DNA of 34,405 nucleotides from an uncultured Lentisphaeria bacterium. GTDB lineage: Bacteria; Verrucomicrobiota; Lentisphaeria; Oligosphaerales; Oligosphaeraceae. The notes under the pieces were generated by a model. It worked only from the letters and a program-made list of their open reading frames with translations. It did not search any database and was not told where the DNA came from. The translations under genes were made by a program, and so were the position numbers. The stretch is taken from the NCBI GenBank assembly GCA_945827525.1, contig CALZPA010000009.1, positions 1 to 34,405 of the forward strand. The letters run 5' to 3'. Below, piece after piece: positions 1-7,740 of the stretch (the first letter of the stretch is position 1; each line of letters begins with the position of its first letter).

Positions 1-54
1 ATCTCTAGAATCTCTAGAATCTCTAGAATCTCTAGAATCTCTAGAATCTCTAGA
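1..54. repeat. 9-bp tandem repeat (ATCTCTAGA x 6)
   Basis: Six perfect head-to-tail copies of ATCTCTAGA fill positions 1-54, and the array probably continues beyond the left edge of the window. Each unit contains the 6-bp palindrome TCTAGA, so the array also places this palindrome every 9 bp. A 9-bp period would keep a reading frame open, but no coding gene is evident across it. It looks like an intergenic microsatellite/VNTR. Its function is unknown. Confidence 0.9.
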
Positions 55-141
55 GTTCGCTGAGTGGAAAAGGTCTTCTCGGGAGCTCCATACAGAGGAG
101 CTTTATGTCATGGGTCAAGAGCAAACAACAAGGAGGAAAAC

Positions 142-576
142 ATGGAGATTCTGGTTTTACCCGTCGTCATGCTATGCTTGCTGAGTCCTGTGGCACTAGC
201 CCTTATCTCCGAGGGGCTGATGTGCTATGTGATGGCGTGTGTCATTCAGGGATTCTGGAAAAATGAGGGGTATATAATGAATACCTTCATATATATTTTC
301 TATTCTCTCAAGGAGAACATCTACCTGACGGTTTGGGATAGTGCCAAGAAGCCGAGCAAGGGAGCGGAGCCTGTCCCAGGCAACATCATTAAGGGCGGCA
401 ATCGCCTTGTCCGGATGAAGACGCAAGGGAGCTGCTATCCGCTATACACGCTGAGATTTCCGAAGAGGACGACGCTGGGCAAGGTGGAGCGGATGCTTTA
501 TACCGTGAATCTCGTTCTGACGATCATGGGAGGAATCATCTCAGTGGCCAGTCTGGTGCTCTACTTCAATCCGTGA
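142..576 (+). CDS. Small membrane protein of unknown function (144 aa)
   Basis: I do not recognise this protein. The chosen ATG at 142 has an AGGAGG ribosome-binding site at 131-136. The frame is open back to an earlier possible start at 64, but the extra 26 residues have no such signal. The N-terminus (about residues 2-37) is strongly hydrophobic and a second hydrophobic segment lies near the C-terminus (about 120-141), so a two-segment inner-membrane protein with a polar, Lys/Arg-rich central loop is likely. The gene is followed after 56 bp by another small membrane-protein gene with an equally good ribosome-binding site, suggesting co-transcription. Base composition and codon use (many A/T-ending codons) differ clearly from the G/C-ending codons of the rest of the window, which suggests a different history for this pair. 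Confidence 0.65.
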   Translation: MEILVLPVVMLCLLSPVALALISEGLMCYVMACVIQGFWKNEGYIMNTFIYIFYSLKENIYLTVWDSAKKPSKGAEPVPGNIIKGGNRLVRMKTQGSCYPLYTLRFPKRTTLGKVERMLYTVNLVLTIMGGIISVASLVLYFNP

Positions 577-632
577 GGTTGGATGTCTGTTCGTCGGGGT
601 AAAATTTCAACCGTACAGATCAGGAGGAAGCG

Positions 633-962
633 ATGTATTCGTTGGGTTCGGGCCTTAGCTGGATGATACCGATTATCTTCGTCATCAGATTCTGCATCTT
701 CTGCATGCCGCTGGTGCTGCTGACAGAATCGCTGATTCTGCTGTTGATGGCAGTTGTGCGTGGCGGCAGGCTGTTCGGGAAGGTCTCTCAGGCCATCAGG
801 CTGATGTACGGGAGAAAGCCAATCTACACTGTTCTCTGCTGTGCCCATTTTGTGCTGGTGTATGCCATCACGTCGGGCATCGTCATCTTTGTCTATTATC
901 GGAGCTTCTTCAGAATCTTCAGGATATTTGTGATGGGCGAGAATCCAGAGGACGTGAATTGA
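633..962 (+). CDS. Small membrane protein of unknown function (109 aa)
   Basis: I do not recognise this protein. The ATG at 633 follows AGGAGG at 622-627. The product is very hydrophobic: a long segment at about residues 9-41 (one long or two short helices) and another at about 65-88, separated by a basic loop and followed by a short basic/acidic tail. Like its upstream neighbour it is a small polytopic membrane protein with A/T-richer codons than the rest of the window. The two may form a pair, but no enzymatic or transport motif is visible. The stop codon lies only about 15 bp before a 66-bp tandem repeat. Confidence 0.62.
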   Translation: MYSLGSGLSWMIPIIFVIRFCIFCMPLVLLTESLILLLMAVVRGGRLFGKVSQAIRLMYGRKPIYTVLCCAHFVLVYAITSGIVIFVYYRSFFRIFRIFVMGENPEDVN

Positions 963-976
963 TGCTTTTCTTGTTG

Positions 977-1150
977 TCCACAAAAGACACAAAACAACAC
1001 AAAAGGCGTCAGGTGAAGTTCGTTTCAGCCCACTTGCTTCAGTCCACAAAAGACACAAAACAACACAAAAGGCGTCAGGTGAAGTTCGTTTCACTCCACT
1101 TGCTTCAGTCCACAAAAGAGACAAAGGGACACAAAAAGTACAGAGTTCAG
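977..1150. repeat. 66-bp tandem repeat starting TCCACAAAAG
   Basis: Units start at 977, 1043 and 1109, exactly 66 bp apart. The first two are nearly identical (the visible difference is CAGCC versus CACTC about 50 bp in). The third begins TCCACAAAAGAGACAAAGGG and then diverges. The repeat contains internal CACAAAA motifs. The same TCCACAAAAG core reappears at the extreme right end of the window, so this is probably a dispersed intergenic repeat family. An open frame through it gives a low-complexity Lys/Thr/His peptide and is not considered a gene. Confidence 0.85.
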
Positions 1151-1230
1151 TTTGCTTTGGTCAGCGAAGGACTATGGATTTGCCCATGGGGCGCCATATG
1201 TGTTGAGCGGCGGCTGATGTGGAAAAGCGG

Positions 1231-1268
1231 GACGCGCCTCCGCAGGGAAGAGGCTGCGGAGGCGCGTC
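1231..1268 (-). terminator. Hairpin terminator of the efflux operon
   Basis: A perfect 15-bp inverted repeat (1231-1245 with 1254-1268) encloses an 8-nt loop. Read on the minus strand it lies about 40 bp after the stop of the last operon gene and is followed, after CCCG, by a short CTTTTCC tract. It therefore fits an intrinsic terminator for the minus-strand operon, with a modest T-run. Confidence 0.7.
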
Positions 1269-1307
1269 GCGAGTGAGTGGGAGGGGGCAGCTGGAGCTGC
1301 GCCGTCG

Positions 1308-1589
1308 TCACTTGTCGAAGGGGAACTGCTCGATGGAGAGGGTGCCGGCGTCGTTGAGGATGGCGGCGTAGCGCTTGAAGGGTTCGGAGGCGGCGTGGTC
1401 GGCGAGGGCCTTGTCGTCGCGCCAGGTCTCGCAGATGAGGAGGACGTTGGGGCGGGTGGCGCTTTCGAAGACGTCGTAGGCGATGCAGCCGTCCTGTTTG
1501 AGTGAGGCCTCGGTGAGGGCCTTGGCGGCGGCGAGGGCGTCGTCGCGGCGACCGTCCTTGGCGAGGTAGAAGCAGTTGAGTCTGAGCAT
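1308..1589 (-). CDS. ABM-fold putative quinol monooxygenase (YgiN-like)
   Basis: A 93-residue protein of the antibiotic-biosynthesis-monooxygenase (dimeric alpha/beta barrel) type. The order of elements is typical: an N-terminal strand after LNCF, a helix in which residues alternate around ALTEASLKQDGC, the strand AYDVFES, the central ICETWRDDKAL segment in which the E-x-W motif is the family hallmark, and the helix with a conserved His before FKR. Family members such as YgiN act on quinols or other small aromatic compounds, and some only handle reactive species; the substrate here cannot be read from sequence. The gene starts 54 bp after the RND transporter gene and ends at the operon terminator, so it is the last gene of the efflux operon. 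A GGAG sequence lies about 11 nt before the ATG. The context suggests chemical detoxification next to export. Confidence 0.82.
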   Translation of the reverse strand: MLRLNCFYLAKDGRRDDALAAAKALTEASLKQDGCIAYDVFESATRPNVLLICETWRDDKALADHAASEPFKRYAAILNDAGTLSIEQFPFDK

Positions 1590-1643
1590 GGTTGGTGTTC
1601 TCCGAATGGGCGGTGTTGCTGTGTTGTTATGTGTGTGTGTGCG

Positions 1644-4600
1644 CTACCTGGAGGAGGTGCGTTTCTTGGAGGTGAAGAGGAGGAAGAGGAGTGGGAGGAT
1701 GGTGACGGTGAGGAAGCCGGCGACGAAGACGCCGCCAGTGGAGGCGATGCCGATGCCGGCGCGCATTTCGGAGCCGACGCCGGAGGCGATGGCCATGGGG
1801 AGCATGCCGAGTCCGGAGGCGAGGACGACCATGAGGACGGCTCGGAAGGTGTCGGCGATGGCCTGGCACATGGCGTCGCGTCTGGAGAGTCCCTGAGCGA
1901 CGAGCTGGTTGAGTCGGTCGATGATGAGGACGGCGGCGTTGACGACGACTCCGATGAGCATGACGATGCCGAGGAGGACCATGATGGAGATGCCGGTGTT
2001 GGTGAGTCGGAGCGACCAGAGGATGCCGATGACGCCGAGCGGGAGGGTGAACATGATGAGGAAGGGTCGGACGAAGGACTCGAGGATGGCGGAGAGGGTG
2101 AGGTAGGTGAGGAAGACGGCGAGGATGGCGGCCTCGAGGAAGTCGGCGACGGACTCGCCCATGCGCTCGATGTCGCCTCGGAAGCTGAGGGTGTATCCGG
2201 CGGGGAGGACTTCCTGGTCGGCGATGTTGCGGGTGACGTCGTTGACGATGTTGCCGAGCTTGCCGCCGGCCTGCATGGTGCCGGTGATCTTGACGATGCG
2301 CAGCTTGTCCTCGCGGAGGATCTGGACGGGGATGGAGACCTGGGTGACGTCGGCGACGGTCTCGAGGGGGACGGGCTGTCCGTTGGCTCCTGGGACGAGG
2401 AAGGCCTTGACCTGCTCGGTTCCGGGGGTCTCGCGGTACTTGACTCGGATGTCGAAGGAGCGGTCGCCGCGCTTGTAGATGGCGGGGGTGATGCCCTCGA
2501 GGTTGCCTCTCATCATGGTTGCGAGGGTGGAGGCGGAGAGCTTTCGGTCGGAGAGGACGGCGCGGTTGGGGGTGATGAGGAGCTGCGGCTTGCCGTCGCG
2601 GACGGAGGCGTCGATGTCGCCGGCGCCGGGGACGCCCTGGGTGATGGCCTGGACTTGGCGTCCGATGTCGTTGAGGCGGTTGAGGTCGGCGCCGGCGACG
2701 AGCATGTCGATGGGTGCGCTGAGACCGCCCATTTCGGACTCGACGGCGACGGTGATGATGCAGTCGGTCTCGTCGGAGAGGAGCTGTGTGATGTCGTTGA
2801 CGCGGTCGAAGATGTTCCAGGTGCGTTCGGTCTTGTCGGTGAAGAGGAGCTGGAGCTGCGCGAGATAGACGGCCTCGGAGGAGGAGGAGCCGAAGGAGTC
2901 GACCTTTCCGGCGGTGGCGAGGACGTTGAGGAGTCCCTTGTCCTGGTATTCGTCGACGATGCGCTTCTGGATGGCGATGATGCGCGAGGTGGTCTTGTCG
3001 AGGTCGTAGTCGATGGGGAATTCGGCCTTGATGAAGATTTTGCCTCGGTCGCAGGTCTCCATGAAGGTGAAGCCGAGGGTGTCGGCGAAGGAGAAGGCGT
3101 GGAAGAGGATGGCGATGGTGGCGACGATGAGGGTGGCGGAGACGATTCTGGAGGCGGCGAGGGTGCGGATGAGGTTGGCGAAGGCGTTGGCGAGGTTGAA
3201 CTGCTGCTTGGCCCACCAGGCGGTGAGGGCGTCGAAGCGGGACTTTCGGCGCTGTGAGGCGGGCTTGAGGATGAGTGCGCAGAGGATGGGAGTGAGGGTG
3301 AGGCTGATGAAGATGGACATGACGTTGAGGATGAGCGTCGTGACGGCGAAGGGGGCGAAGAAGAGTCCGACGAGGGAGGACATCATGCCGATGGGGAGCA
3401 TGACGACGACATTGGTACCGGCGGAGGCGGTGACGGCGAGCGCGACCTCGTTGGTGCCGACGCGCGCGGCCTCCCAGGGGTCTGGCGTGTCCTCGAAGCG
3501 CTTGGCGATGTTCTCGAGGACGACGATGGAGTTGGAGACGAGGATGCCGACGGAGAGTCCGATGGCGAGGAGGGTGGAGATGTTGAGGGAGTAGTTGAGG
3601 AGCTGCATGAAGAACAGGCTCATGATGATCGTCAGGGGCATGGTGATGATGACGATGACGGTGGTGCGGATGTTGGCGAGGAAGACGAAGAGGAGGAGTG
3701 CGCAGATGACGATGCCGGTGACGATGTCGGAGAGGGTGGAGTCGACGGTCTGCTGGACGTTTCTGCCGGTGTCGGTGAACCAGACGAGATCCATGCCGCC
3801 GGGGAGGGTGGGCCGGACTTCCTCGACCTTCTTGGCGACGCCCTGGACGAGGGCGACGGTGTTGGCTTCGGACTTCTTGATGATTTTGAAGACGACGCAG
3901 GGCTCGCCGTTGATGTAGGCCTTGGAGCGGACCTCGTCGGTGGTCATGGTGACGTTGGCGAGGGAGCCGATGGTGCGTCGTGCGCCGTCCTGGTTGGCGA
4001 CCTCGAGTCCGGCGATGTCCTCGAGCTGCGCGTAGTCGGCGTCGAATTTGACGGAGATTTCCTGTCCGTGGTCCTTGACGCGTCCGGCAGGGAGTGAGAG
4101 GATGTTGTTCTGGATGGCGGCGATGACGGAGGCGGAGGAGAGACCGGCGGCGGCGAGTTCCTGCCTGTCGAGTTCGATGTGGACTTCTCGCTCGTTGCCG
4201 CCGATGAGCTCGACCTTGGCGACGCCTCCGATGTTGGAGAACTGGTCGGCGAGGGTGTTGTCGGCGTAGTCGTAGATTTCCTCGAGGGTGCTGGAGCCGG
4301 TGAGGGCGAGGGTGACGACGGAGGTGGCGTTGATGTTGACCTTTTCGATGACGGGTCGCTCGCAGTCGTCGGGGAGGTCCTCGAGGACGGCGTCGAGCTT
4401 TTCGCGGACGTCGACGGCGGCGGTGTCGACGTCGACGTCGAGGTTGAATTCGAGGGTGATCTGGCAGACGTTCTCCATGCAGGTGGTGGAGCAGTGCTTG
4501 AGTCCGTCGAGTCCGGAGACGGCGTCCTCGATGCGCTTGGCGACCTCGACCTCGATGTCCTCCGGGGTGGCGCCGGCCCAGGTGGTGACGATACTGACAT

Positions 4601-4730
4601 AGGGGATGTCGAATTTGGGGAGGTTCTCGAGGGAGAGCTTGCGGTAGGCGTTGAGTCCCATGGCGGTGAGGGCGATGAGCAGGCAGGCCATGGCGACGGG
4701 ATGCCGGGTGGATGAGTCGGCAAGAGACAT
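1644..4730 (-). CDS. RND-family efflux transporter (AcrB/HAE-like), atypical TM4
   Basis: The inner-membrane pump of a tripartite efflux system, 1028 residues as usual for the AcrB superfamily. An N-terminal membrane helix (residues about 10-30) precedes a large periplasmic domain beginning with the family motif WAGATPEDIE. TM2-TM6 lie at about 330-490, a second periplasmic domain follows, and TM8-TM12 occupy about 870-1020. The striking feature is TM4, which reads GILVSNSIVVLENI. The two Asp residues that carry protons in AcrB (D407, D408) are Ser399 and Asn400 here. In TM10 the AcrB Lys940 position is Asn931, a change also seen in other RND subfamilies. The Glu of VVLEN is kept. The start at 4730 is supported by AAGGAG 8 nt upstream. 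It follows the adaptor gene by 75 bp. Coupling ion and substrates are unknown; drug, metal or lipid export are all possible. Confidence 0.93.
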   Translation of the reverse strand: MSLADSSTRHPVAMACLLIALTAMGLNAYRKLSLENLPKFDIPYVSIVTTWAGATPEDIEVEVAKRIEDAVSGLDGLKHCSTTCMENVCQITLEFNLDVDVDTAAVDVREKLDAVLEDLPDDCERPVIEKVNINATSVVTLALTGSSTLEEIYDYADNTLADQFSNIGGVAKVELIGGNEREVHIELDRQELAAAGLSSASVIAAIQNNILSLPAGRVKDHGQEISVKFDADYAQLEDIAGLEVANQDGARRTIGSLANVTMTTDEVRSKAYINGEPCVVFKIIKKSEANTVALVQGVAKKVEEVRPTLPGGMDLVWFTDTGRNVQQTVDSTLSDIVTGIVICALLLFVFLANIRTTVIVIITMPLTIIMSLFFMQLLNYSLNISTLLAIGLSVGILVSNSIVVLENIAKRFEDTPDPWEAARVGTNEVALAVTASAGTNVVVMLPIGMMSSLVGLFFAPFAVTTLILNVMSIFISLTLTPILCALILKPASQRRKSRFDALTAWWAKQQFNLANAFANLIRTLAASRIVSATLIVATIAILFHAFSFADTLGFTFMETCDRGKIFIKAEFPIDYDLDKTTSRIIAIQKRIVDEYQDKGLLNVLATAGKVDSFGSSSSEAVYLAQLQLLFTDKTERTWNIFDRVNDITQLLSDETDCIITVAVESEMGGLSAPIDMLVAGADLNRLNDIGRQVQAITQGVPGAGDIDASVRDGKPQLLITPNRAVLSDRKLSASTLATMMRGNLEGITPAIYKRGDRSFDIRVKYRETPGTEQVKAFLVPGANGQPVPLETVADVTQVSIPVQILREDKLRIVKITGTMQAGGKLGNIVNDVTRNIADQEVLPAGYTLSFRGDIERMGESVADFLEAAILAVFLTYLTLSAILESFVRPFLIMFTLPLGVIGILWSLRLTNTGISIMVLLGIVMLIGVVVNAAVLIIDRLNQLVAQGLSRRDAMCQAIADTFRAVLMVVLASGLGMLPMAIASGVGSEMRAGIGIASTGGVFVAGFLTVTILPLLFLLFTSKKRTSSR

Positions 4731-4805
4731 GGGGTGGTCTCCTTTATGATTGGGGGGGGAGGGCGGTCGGTCGGGGTCAGTCGGCGGCGGTTGGGGAGTG
4801 GGTCG

Positions 4806-6014
4806 TCACTTGCGGATGGCGATGGGGCTGTCGTCGATGAGGAGGTATTGGCCCTCGGTGATGACCTGGGTGTCGGCGGAGAGGGCGAAGGGGGTGCGGT
4901 CGCCGTTGGGGGCGACGGTCTCGGCGGCGAGGATTTCGGTGATGCCGTCGTTGGCGAGTCCGGTCTTGACGGCGAGGAGGCGCGCCTTGTCGCCGTTGGC
5001 GACGAAGATGACCTTGCCGAGGTTTCGCTCGATGATGGCGTGGGAGGGGACGCCGAGTCCCTGGCGGTGGTTGAGGATGATGGTGACGGAGGCCATCATG
5101 CCGGCGGCGAGTCGGCGGTCAGGGTTGTCGACCTTCGCCTTGACCTCGAAGGTGCGGAGGGTGGTGTCGATGGTGTCGGCGCGGTAGGTGACGGGGAAGG
5201 AGCCGGCGTCGGCGCCCTCGGCGACGAGTCGGACGGAGGTCTTTCCGGGGACGATGGCGTCGAAGTAGCGTCCGGGGATGAGGACGGCGGCCTCGAGGAG
5301 TGCGGGATCCTCGATGCGGAGGACGGGGTTGCTCTTGGAGGCGTACTCGCCGGGCTCGCGGTGGCGTTTGGTGACGACGCCGGAGAGGGGAGCCTTGATG
5401 GTGCAGTCGTCGAGGTCGCGGGAGGCGATGTCGAAGGAGACCTGCGCCTGCTGGCGCTGGGCGTCGGCGGCCTGCGCCTGCGCCTTGGCGAGCTTGAGGT
5501 TGGCGTCGGCGACGACGAACTGGGTGTCGTAGGTCTCCTTCTCGTTGAGGGTGACGTTGCCCTTGCGGAAGAGGTTCTCGTAGCGGTCGCGGTCCTTGAG
5601 CGCCTTGTCGCGCTGGGCCTGCGCCTTGTCGACGGAGGCGACGGCGACGCGGTGCTGTTCGGTGGCGACGAGGAGCTGCTGCTCGGCGACCTGCCGGTTC
5701 TGGCTGGGCTTGCGGGTGTCGGTGACGAAGAGGACGGTCTGGTCCTTGACGACGCGGTCTCCCTCGTCGGCGGGGAGCTGCTCGAGGGTTCCCTCGATCT
5801 TGACGGTGACGTTGGCGTAGTTCTTGGCCTTGAGGGAGCCCTGGGCGAAGAGCCGGTCCTCGAAGGTGCGCTGGGTTGGCGGCTCGACCTTGACGGCGAC
5901 GGCCTTGCGCTGCGGGGTCTGGCTCTGGCCCTGGTCCTGCTGATCCTGCTGTTTGGCGCAGCCGGCGAGGGCGAGGGCTGCGAGGAGGAGGGAGTGTGCG
6001 AGGAGGTATTTCAT
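4806..6014 (-). CDS. RND periplasmic adaptor (membrane fusion) lipoprotein
   Basis: A 402-residue adaptor that should bridge the RND pump and the outer-membrane factor. The N-terminus is a lipoprotein signal with lipobox LALAGC (Cys19), followed by a Gln-rich linker. Order of domains: first half of the lipoyl/barrel-sandwich domain (about 60-100), a long Ala/Gln/Arg-rich alpha-hairpin (about 105-200, with heptad-like AQAQAADAQRQQAQV), the return lipoyl strand with the typical APLSGVVTKR (about 208-218), a beta-barrel domain and a membrane-proximal domain with GVPSHAIIE. No clear Shine-Dalgarno sequence is visible before the ATG, but the signal peptide supports the start. It is the second gene of the operon, 57 bp after the outer-membrane factor and 75 bp before the transporter. 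Confidence 0.93.
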   Translation of the reverse strand: MKYLLAHSLLLAALALAGCAKQQDQQDQGQSQTPQRKAVAVKVEPPTQRTFEDRLFAQGSLKAKNYANVTVKIEGTLEQLPADEGDRVVKDQTVLFVTDTRKPSQNRQVAEQQLLVATEQHRVAVASVDKAQAQRDKALKDRDRYENLFRKGNVTLNEKETYDTQFVVADANLKLAKAQAQAADAQRQQAQVSFDIASRDLDDCTIKAPLSGVVTKRHREPGEYASKSNPVLRIEDPALLEAAVLIPGRYFDAIVPGKTSVRLVAEGADAGSFPVTYRADTIDTTLRTFEVKAKVDNPDRRLAAGMMASVTIILNHRQGLGVPSHAIIERNLGKVIFVANGDKARLLAVKTGLANDGITEILAAETVAPNGDRTPFALSADTQVITEGQYLLIDDSPIAIRK

Positions 6015-6071
6015 GGCGTGTGGGGTGTGTTGGTGGGGGGATGTATGGGGGTGGTGTGGGGGGGGCGGCGG

Positions 6072-7535
6072 TCAGTTGTCGGCGGGGAGCGGCTTGTCGT
6101 CCTTGGCGTCAGGGGAGGGCTCCTGGTCGGGGGTGAGGGGCGCGGGTCGGATGAGGAGCGGGGATGGCTGTTCGCCGGGGACCTGGAGCGCGCCGGTGGC
6201 CATGTCGAACTGGATGCGCGCGAGGAAGGTCTGGAAGGTGGCCTTGAGCTGGTCGGTCTCGGCGGCCTGTGCCTCGCCCTGTGCGTCGAGCATGTCGTTG
6301 ACGGTGATGAGTCCCTCCTTCTGCCTGGCCTCGTAGTCGCGGAACTTGGCGTCGAGGTAGCGGAAGGCGGCGGCGGCGGTGACGAGGTTGTCGTCGGCGT
6401 CCTTGAGTGCGTTGTGCGCCTTGACGACCTCGAGGATGATGGAGAGGAAGGTGGCCTCGCGGTCGAGTTCGGCGGAGGTTCTGGAGACCTTCGCGGCCTG
6501 GTAGCGGTTGTACTTGGCGAAGCCGTCGAAGAGGTCCACGGCGGCGGTGAAGCCGCCGTAGAGGGCGCTGACGTGCTTGGCGAAGGAGTCGGAGTTCCAG
6601 GAGGCGTTGGCGAAGGTGGAGACGGTGGGGATGAAGCTGGCGATGGCGGCGCGGACGGAGTTCTCGGCGGCGACGACCTGGTGGTCGGCGATGGAGAGTG
6701 AGGGGTGCTGCTGGAGGGCGTCGAGGACGAAGGTCTCGACGGTGGCGTTAGGGAGCGGGTCGAGGGAGAGGTCGCCGTTGAGGCGGATGTCGGCGAGGGG
6801 CGAGAGGCCGAGGAGGCGGAGAAGCTCGCCCTTCTGGGCGCTGAAGTCGCGCCTGACGGCGGCGAGGGTGGCCCTGCGGGCGGCGAGGAGGTAGTCGGCC
6901 TGGCTGCTTTCCCAGGGGGAGGCGAGTCCCTCGGCGGCGAGCCCGGCGACGCGCGCTCGGAGGGTCTCGGCGGCGGCGACCTGCGTTTCGAGTGTGGCGA
7001 TCATCTTCTCGTAGAGGCAGGACTGGAAGAAGGCGACGCCGGTCTGGAGGATGATGGCCTGTCGGGTGAAGTGCGCGGAGAGCTCGGCGACGTCGACGTT
7101 GAGGCGCGTGTTCTGGAAGAGGAAGTAGGCGGCGGGGACGAGGACGGGGAGGGTGGCGTCGATAGTGGCCTTGCGGTAGGTCTTGTCGGCCATCTGGACG
7201 CCGTTGGCGGACTGGGGGATGCTCCAGGTGGTGAGTCCGGCGGTGGCGGTGACGGTGGGGAGGAAGTCGGCGAAGGATAGGTTGCGGTCGAGTTGCGCCA
7301 GCCGTTTCTTGAGTTCGGCCTGCCGGCTATCGTAGTTGCCCCTCATGGCGAGGGCGATGCACTCGCCGAGGGTGAGGGGGTGGTCGAGGACGGCCTCGCG
7401 GCGCCGGAGCTCCTGCCGGAAGGCCCTGATGTGCTCCCGGCGGAACGCGGCGGGGTCGTCGATGCCCGCGCAGCCGGTCAGGAGCGCCGCGGCGGCCAGC
7501 AGCGCCGCGCCTGGCAACAGTCTCTTGATGCTCAT
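6072..7535 (-). CDS. TolC/NodT-type outer membrane efflux lipoprotein
   Basis: A 487-residue outer-membrane factor. It begins with a lipoprotein signal (LLTGC, Cys22), as in the NodT/OprM group. Two repeats typical of the family follow, each an alpha-helical stretch with a short transmembrane strand segment: the first around residues 55-260 (LTLGECIALAMRGNYD, then SFADFLPTVTATAGL) and the second around 270-455 (ADHQVVAAENSVRAAIASFIPTVSTFA, shown here only as its start and end, and a C-terminal helix with EGLITVNDMLDAQ). The C-terminus is a Pro/Asp-rich tail. AGAGGT lies 9 nt upstream of the ATG. It is the promoter-proximal gene of the four-gene efflux operon and presumably forms the exit duct for the encoded pump. 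Confidence 0.92.
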   Translation of the reverse strand: MSIKRLLPGAALLAAAALLTGCAGIDDPAAFRREHIRAFRQELRRREAVLDHPLTLGECIALAMRGNYDSRQAELKKRLAQLDRNLSFADFLPTVTATAGLTTWSIPQSANGVQMADKTYRKATIDATLPVLVPAAYFLFQNTRLNVDVAELSAHFTRQAIILQTGVAFFQSCLYEKMIATLETQVAAAETLRARVAGLAAEGLASPWESSQADYLLAARRATLAAVRRDFSAQKGELLRLLGLSPLADIRLNGDLSLDPLPNATVETFVLDALQQHPSLSIADHQVVAAENSVRAAIASFIPTVSTFANASWNSDSFAKHVSALYGGFTAAVDLFDGFAKYNRYQAAKVSRTSAELDREATFLSIILEVVKAHNALKDADDNLVTAAAAFRYLDAKFRDYEARQKEGLITVNDMLDAQGEAQAAETDQLKATFQTFLARIQFDMATGALQVPGEQPSPLLIRPAPLTPDQEPSPDAKDDKPLPADN

Positions 7536-7688
7536 GGTGGATGGACCTCTGGAATGGTGGATGGATGTCGGTCAGGAGGGGAAAGTGCGGTAAGGCGCAT
7601 GACTTTCGGCCCGCGCACGGGAATCTCTGCGACTGTCGCTGGACAGGGCGGCGGGGGAGGCTTATGGTGGGGTGTCTGCGCGGAGGAT

Positions 7689-7717
7689 ACTATAATCCTG
7701 AGCCGTTTGGAATTCAA
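7689..7717 (-). promoter_or_regulatory. Sigma70-type promoter of the efflux operon
   Basis: On the minus strand TTGAAT (7712-7717) and TATAGT (7689-7694) are separated by exactly 17 bp. This is a close match to the housekeeping consensus in an otherwise GC-rich region, and it points towards the outer-membrane-factor gene. Confidence 0.75.
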
Positions 7718-7740
7718 GCCGCATTTCAAACGGTCGTTTG
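7703..7740. promoter_or_regulatory. Probable operator: overlapping CCGTTTG palindromes
   Basis: An imperfect 31-bp palindrome is centred on 7718 (arms 7703-7715 and 7721-7733; 11 of 13 positions pair). Its left arm covers the -35 box. Immediately adjacent, 7727-7740 is a second dyad, CAAACG-GT-CGTTTG. The right-arm 12-mer GCATTTCAAACG (7721-7732) recurs in reverse orientation as CGTTTGAAATGC at 7816-7827. The arrangement suggests a dimeric repressor whose gene is not in this window. Confidence 0.6.

Larger units (their letters stand above)
963..1307. other. Intergenic region with repeat and terminator, no gene
   Basis: These 345 bp separate the plus-strand membrane-protein pair from the convergent efflux operon. 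They contain the 66-bp tandem repeat (977-about 1150), a short unique segment (about 1150-1230) in which I see nothing convincing, and a terminator hairpin (1231-1268). Confidence 0.7.

Noticed and set aside
977-1150. CRISPR array
   Set aside because: The whole 66-bp unit is repeated, with no conserved-repeat/variable-spacer pattern, and no cas genes are present.
959-1276. Open frame of 105 codons through the 66-bp repeat
   Set aside because: The product is a Lys/Thr/His repeat dictated by the DNA repeat, with no ribosome-binding site.
1629-3257. Long plus-strand open frame (about 540 codons) opposite the RND gene, highly acidic product
   Set aside because: It is antisense to a clear RND transporter, has repetitive Asp/Glu/Gly/Val composition and no domain. 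It is open only because C-ending codons on the minus strand avoid stops in the opposite frame.
4734-6701. 655-codon plus-strand frame opposite the adaptor and outer-membrane-factor genes
   Set aside because: Low-complexity acidic/Gly/Leu product crossing two real genes and their junction; an artefact of GC skew.
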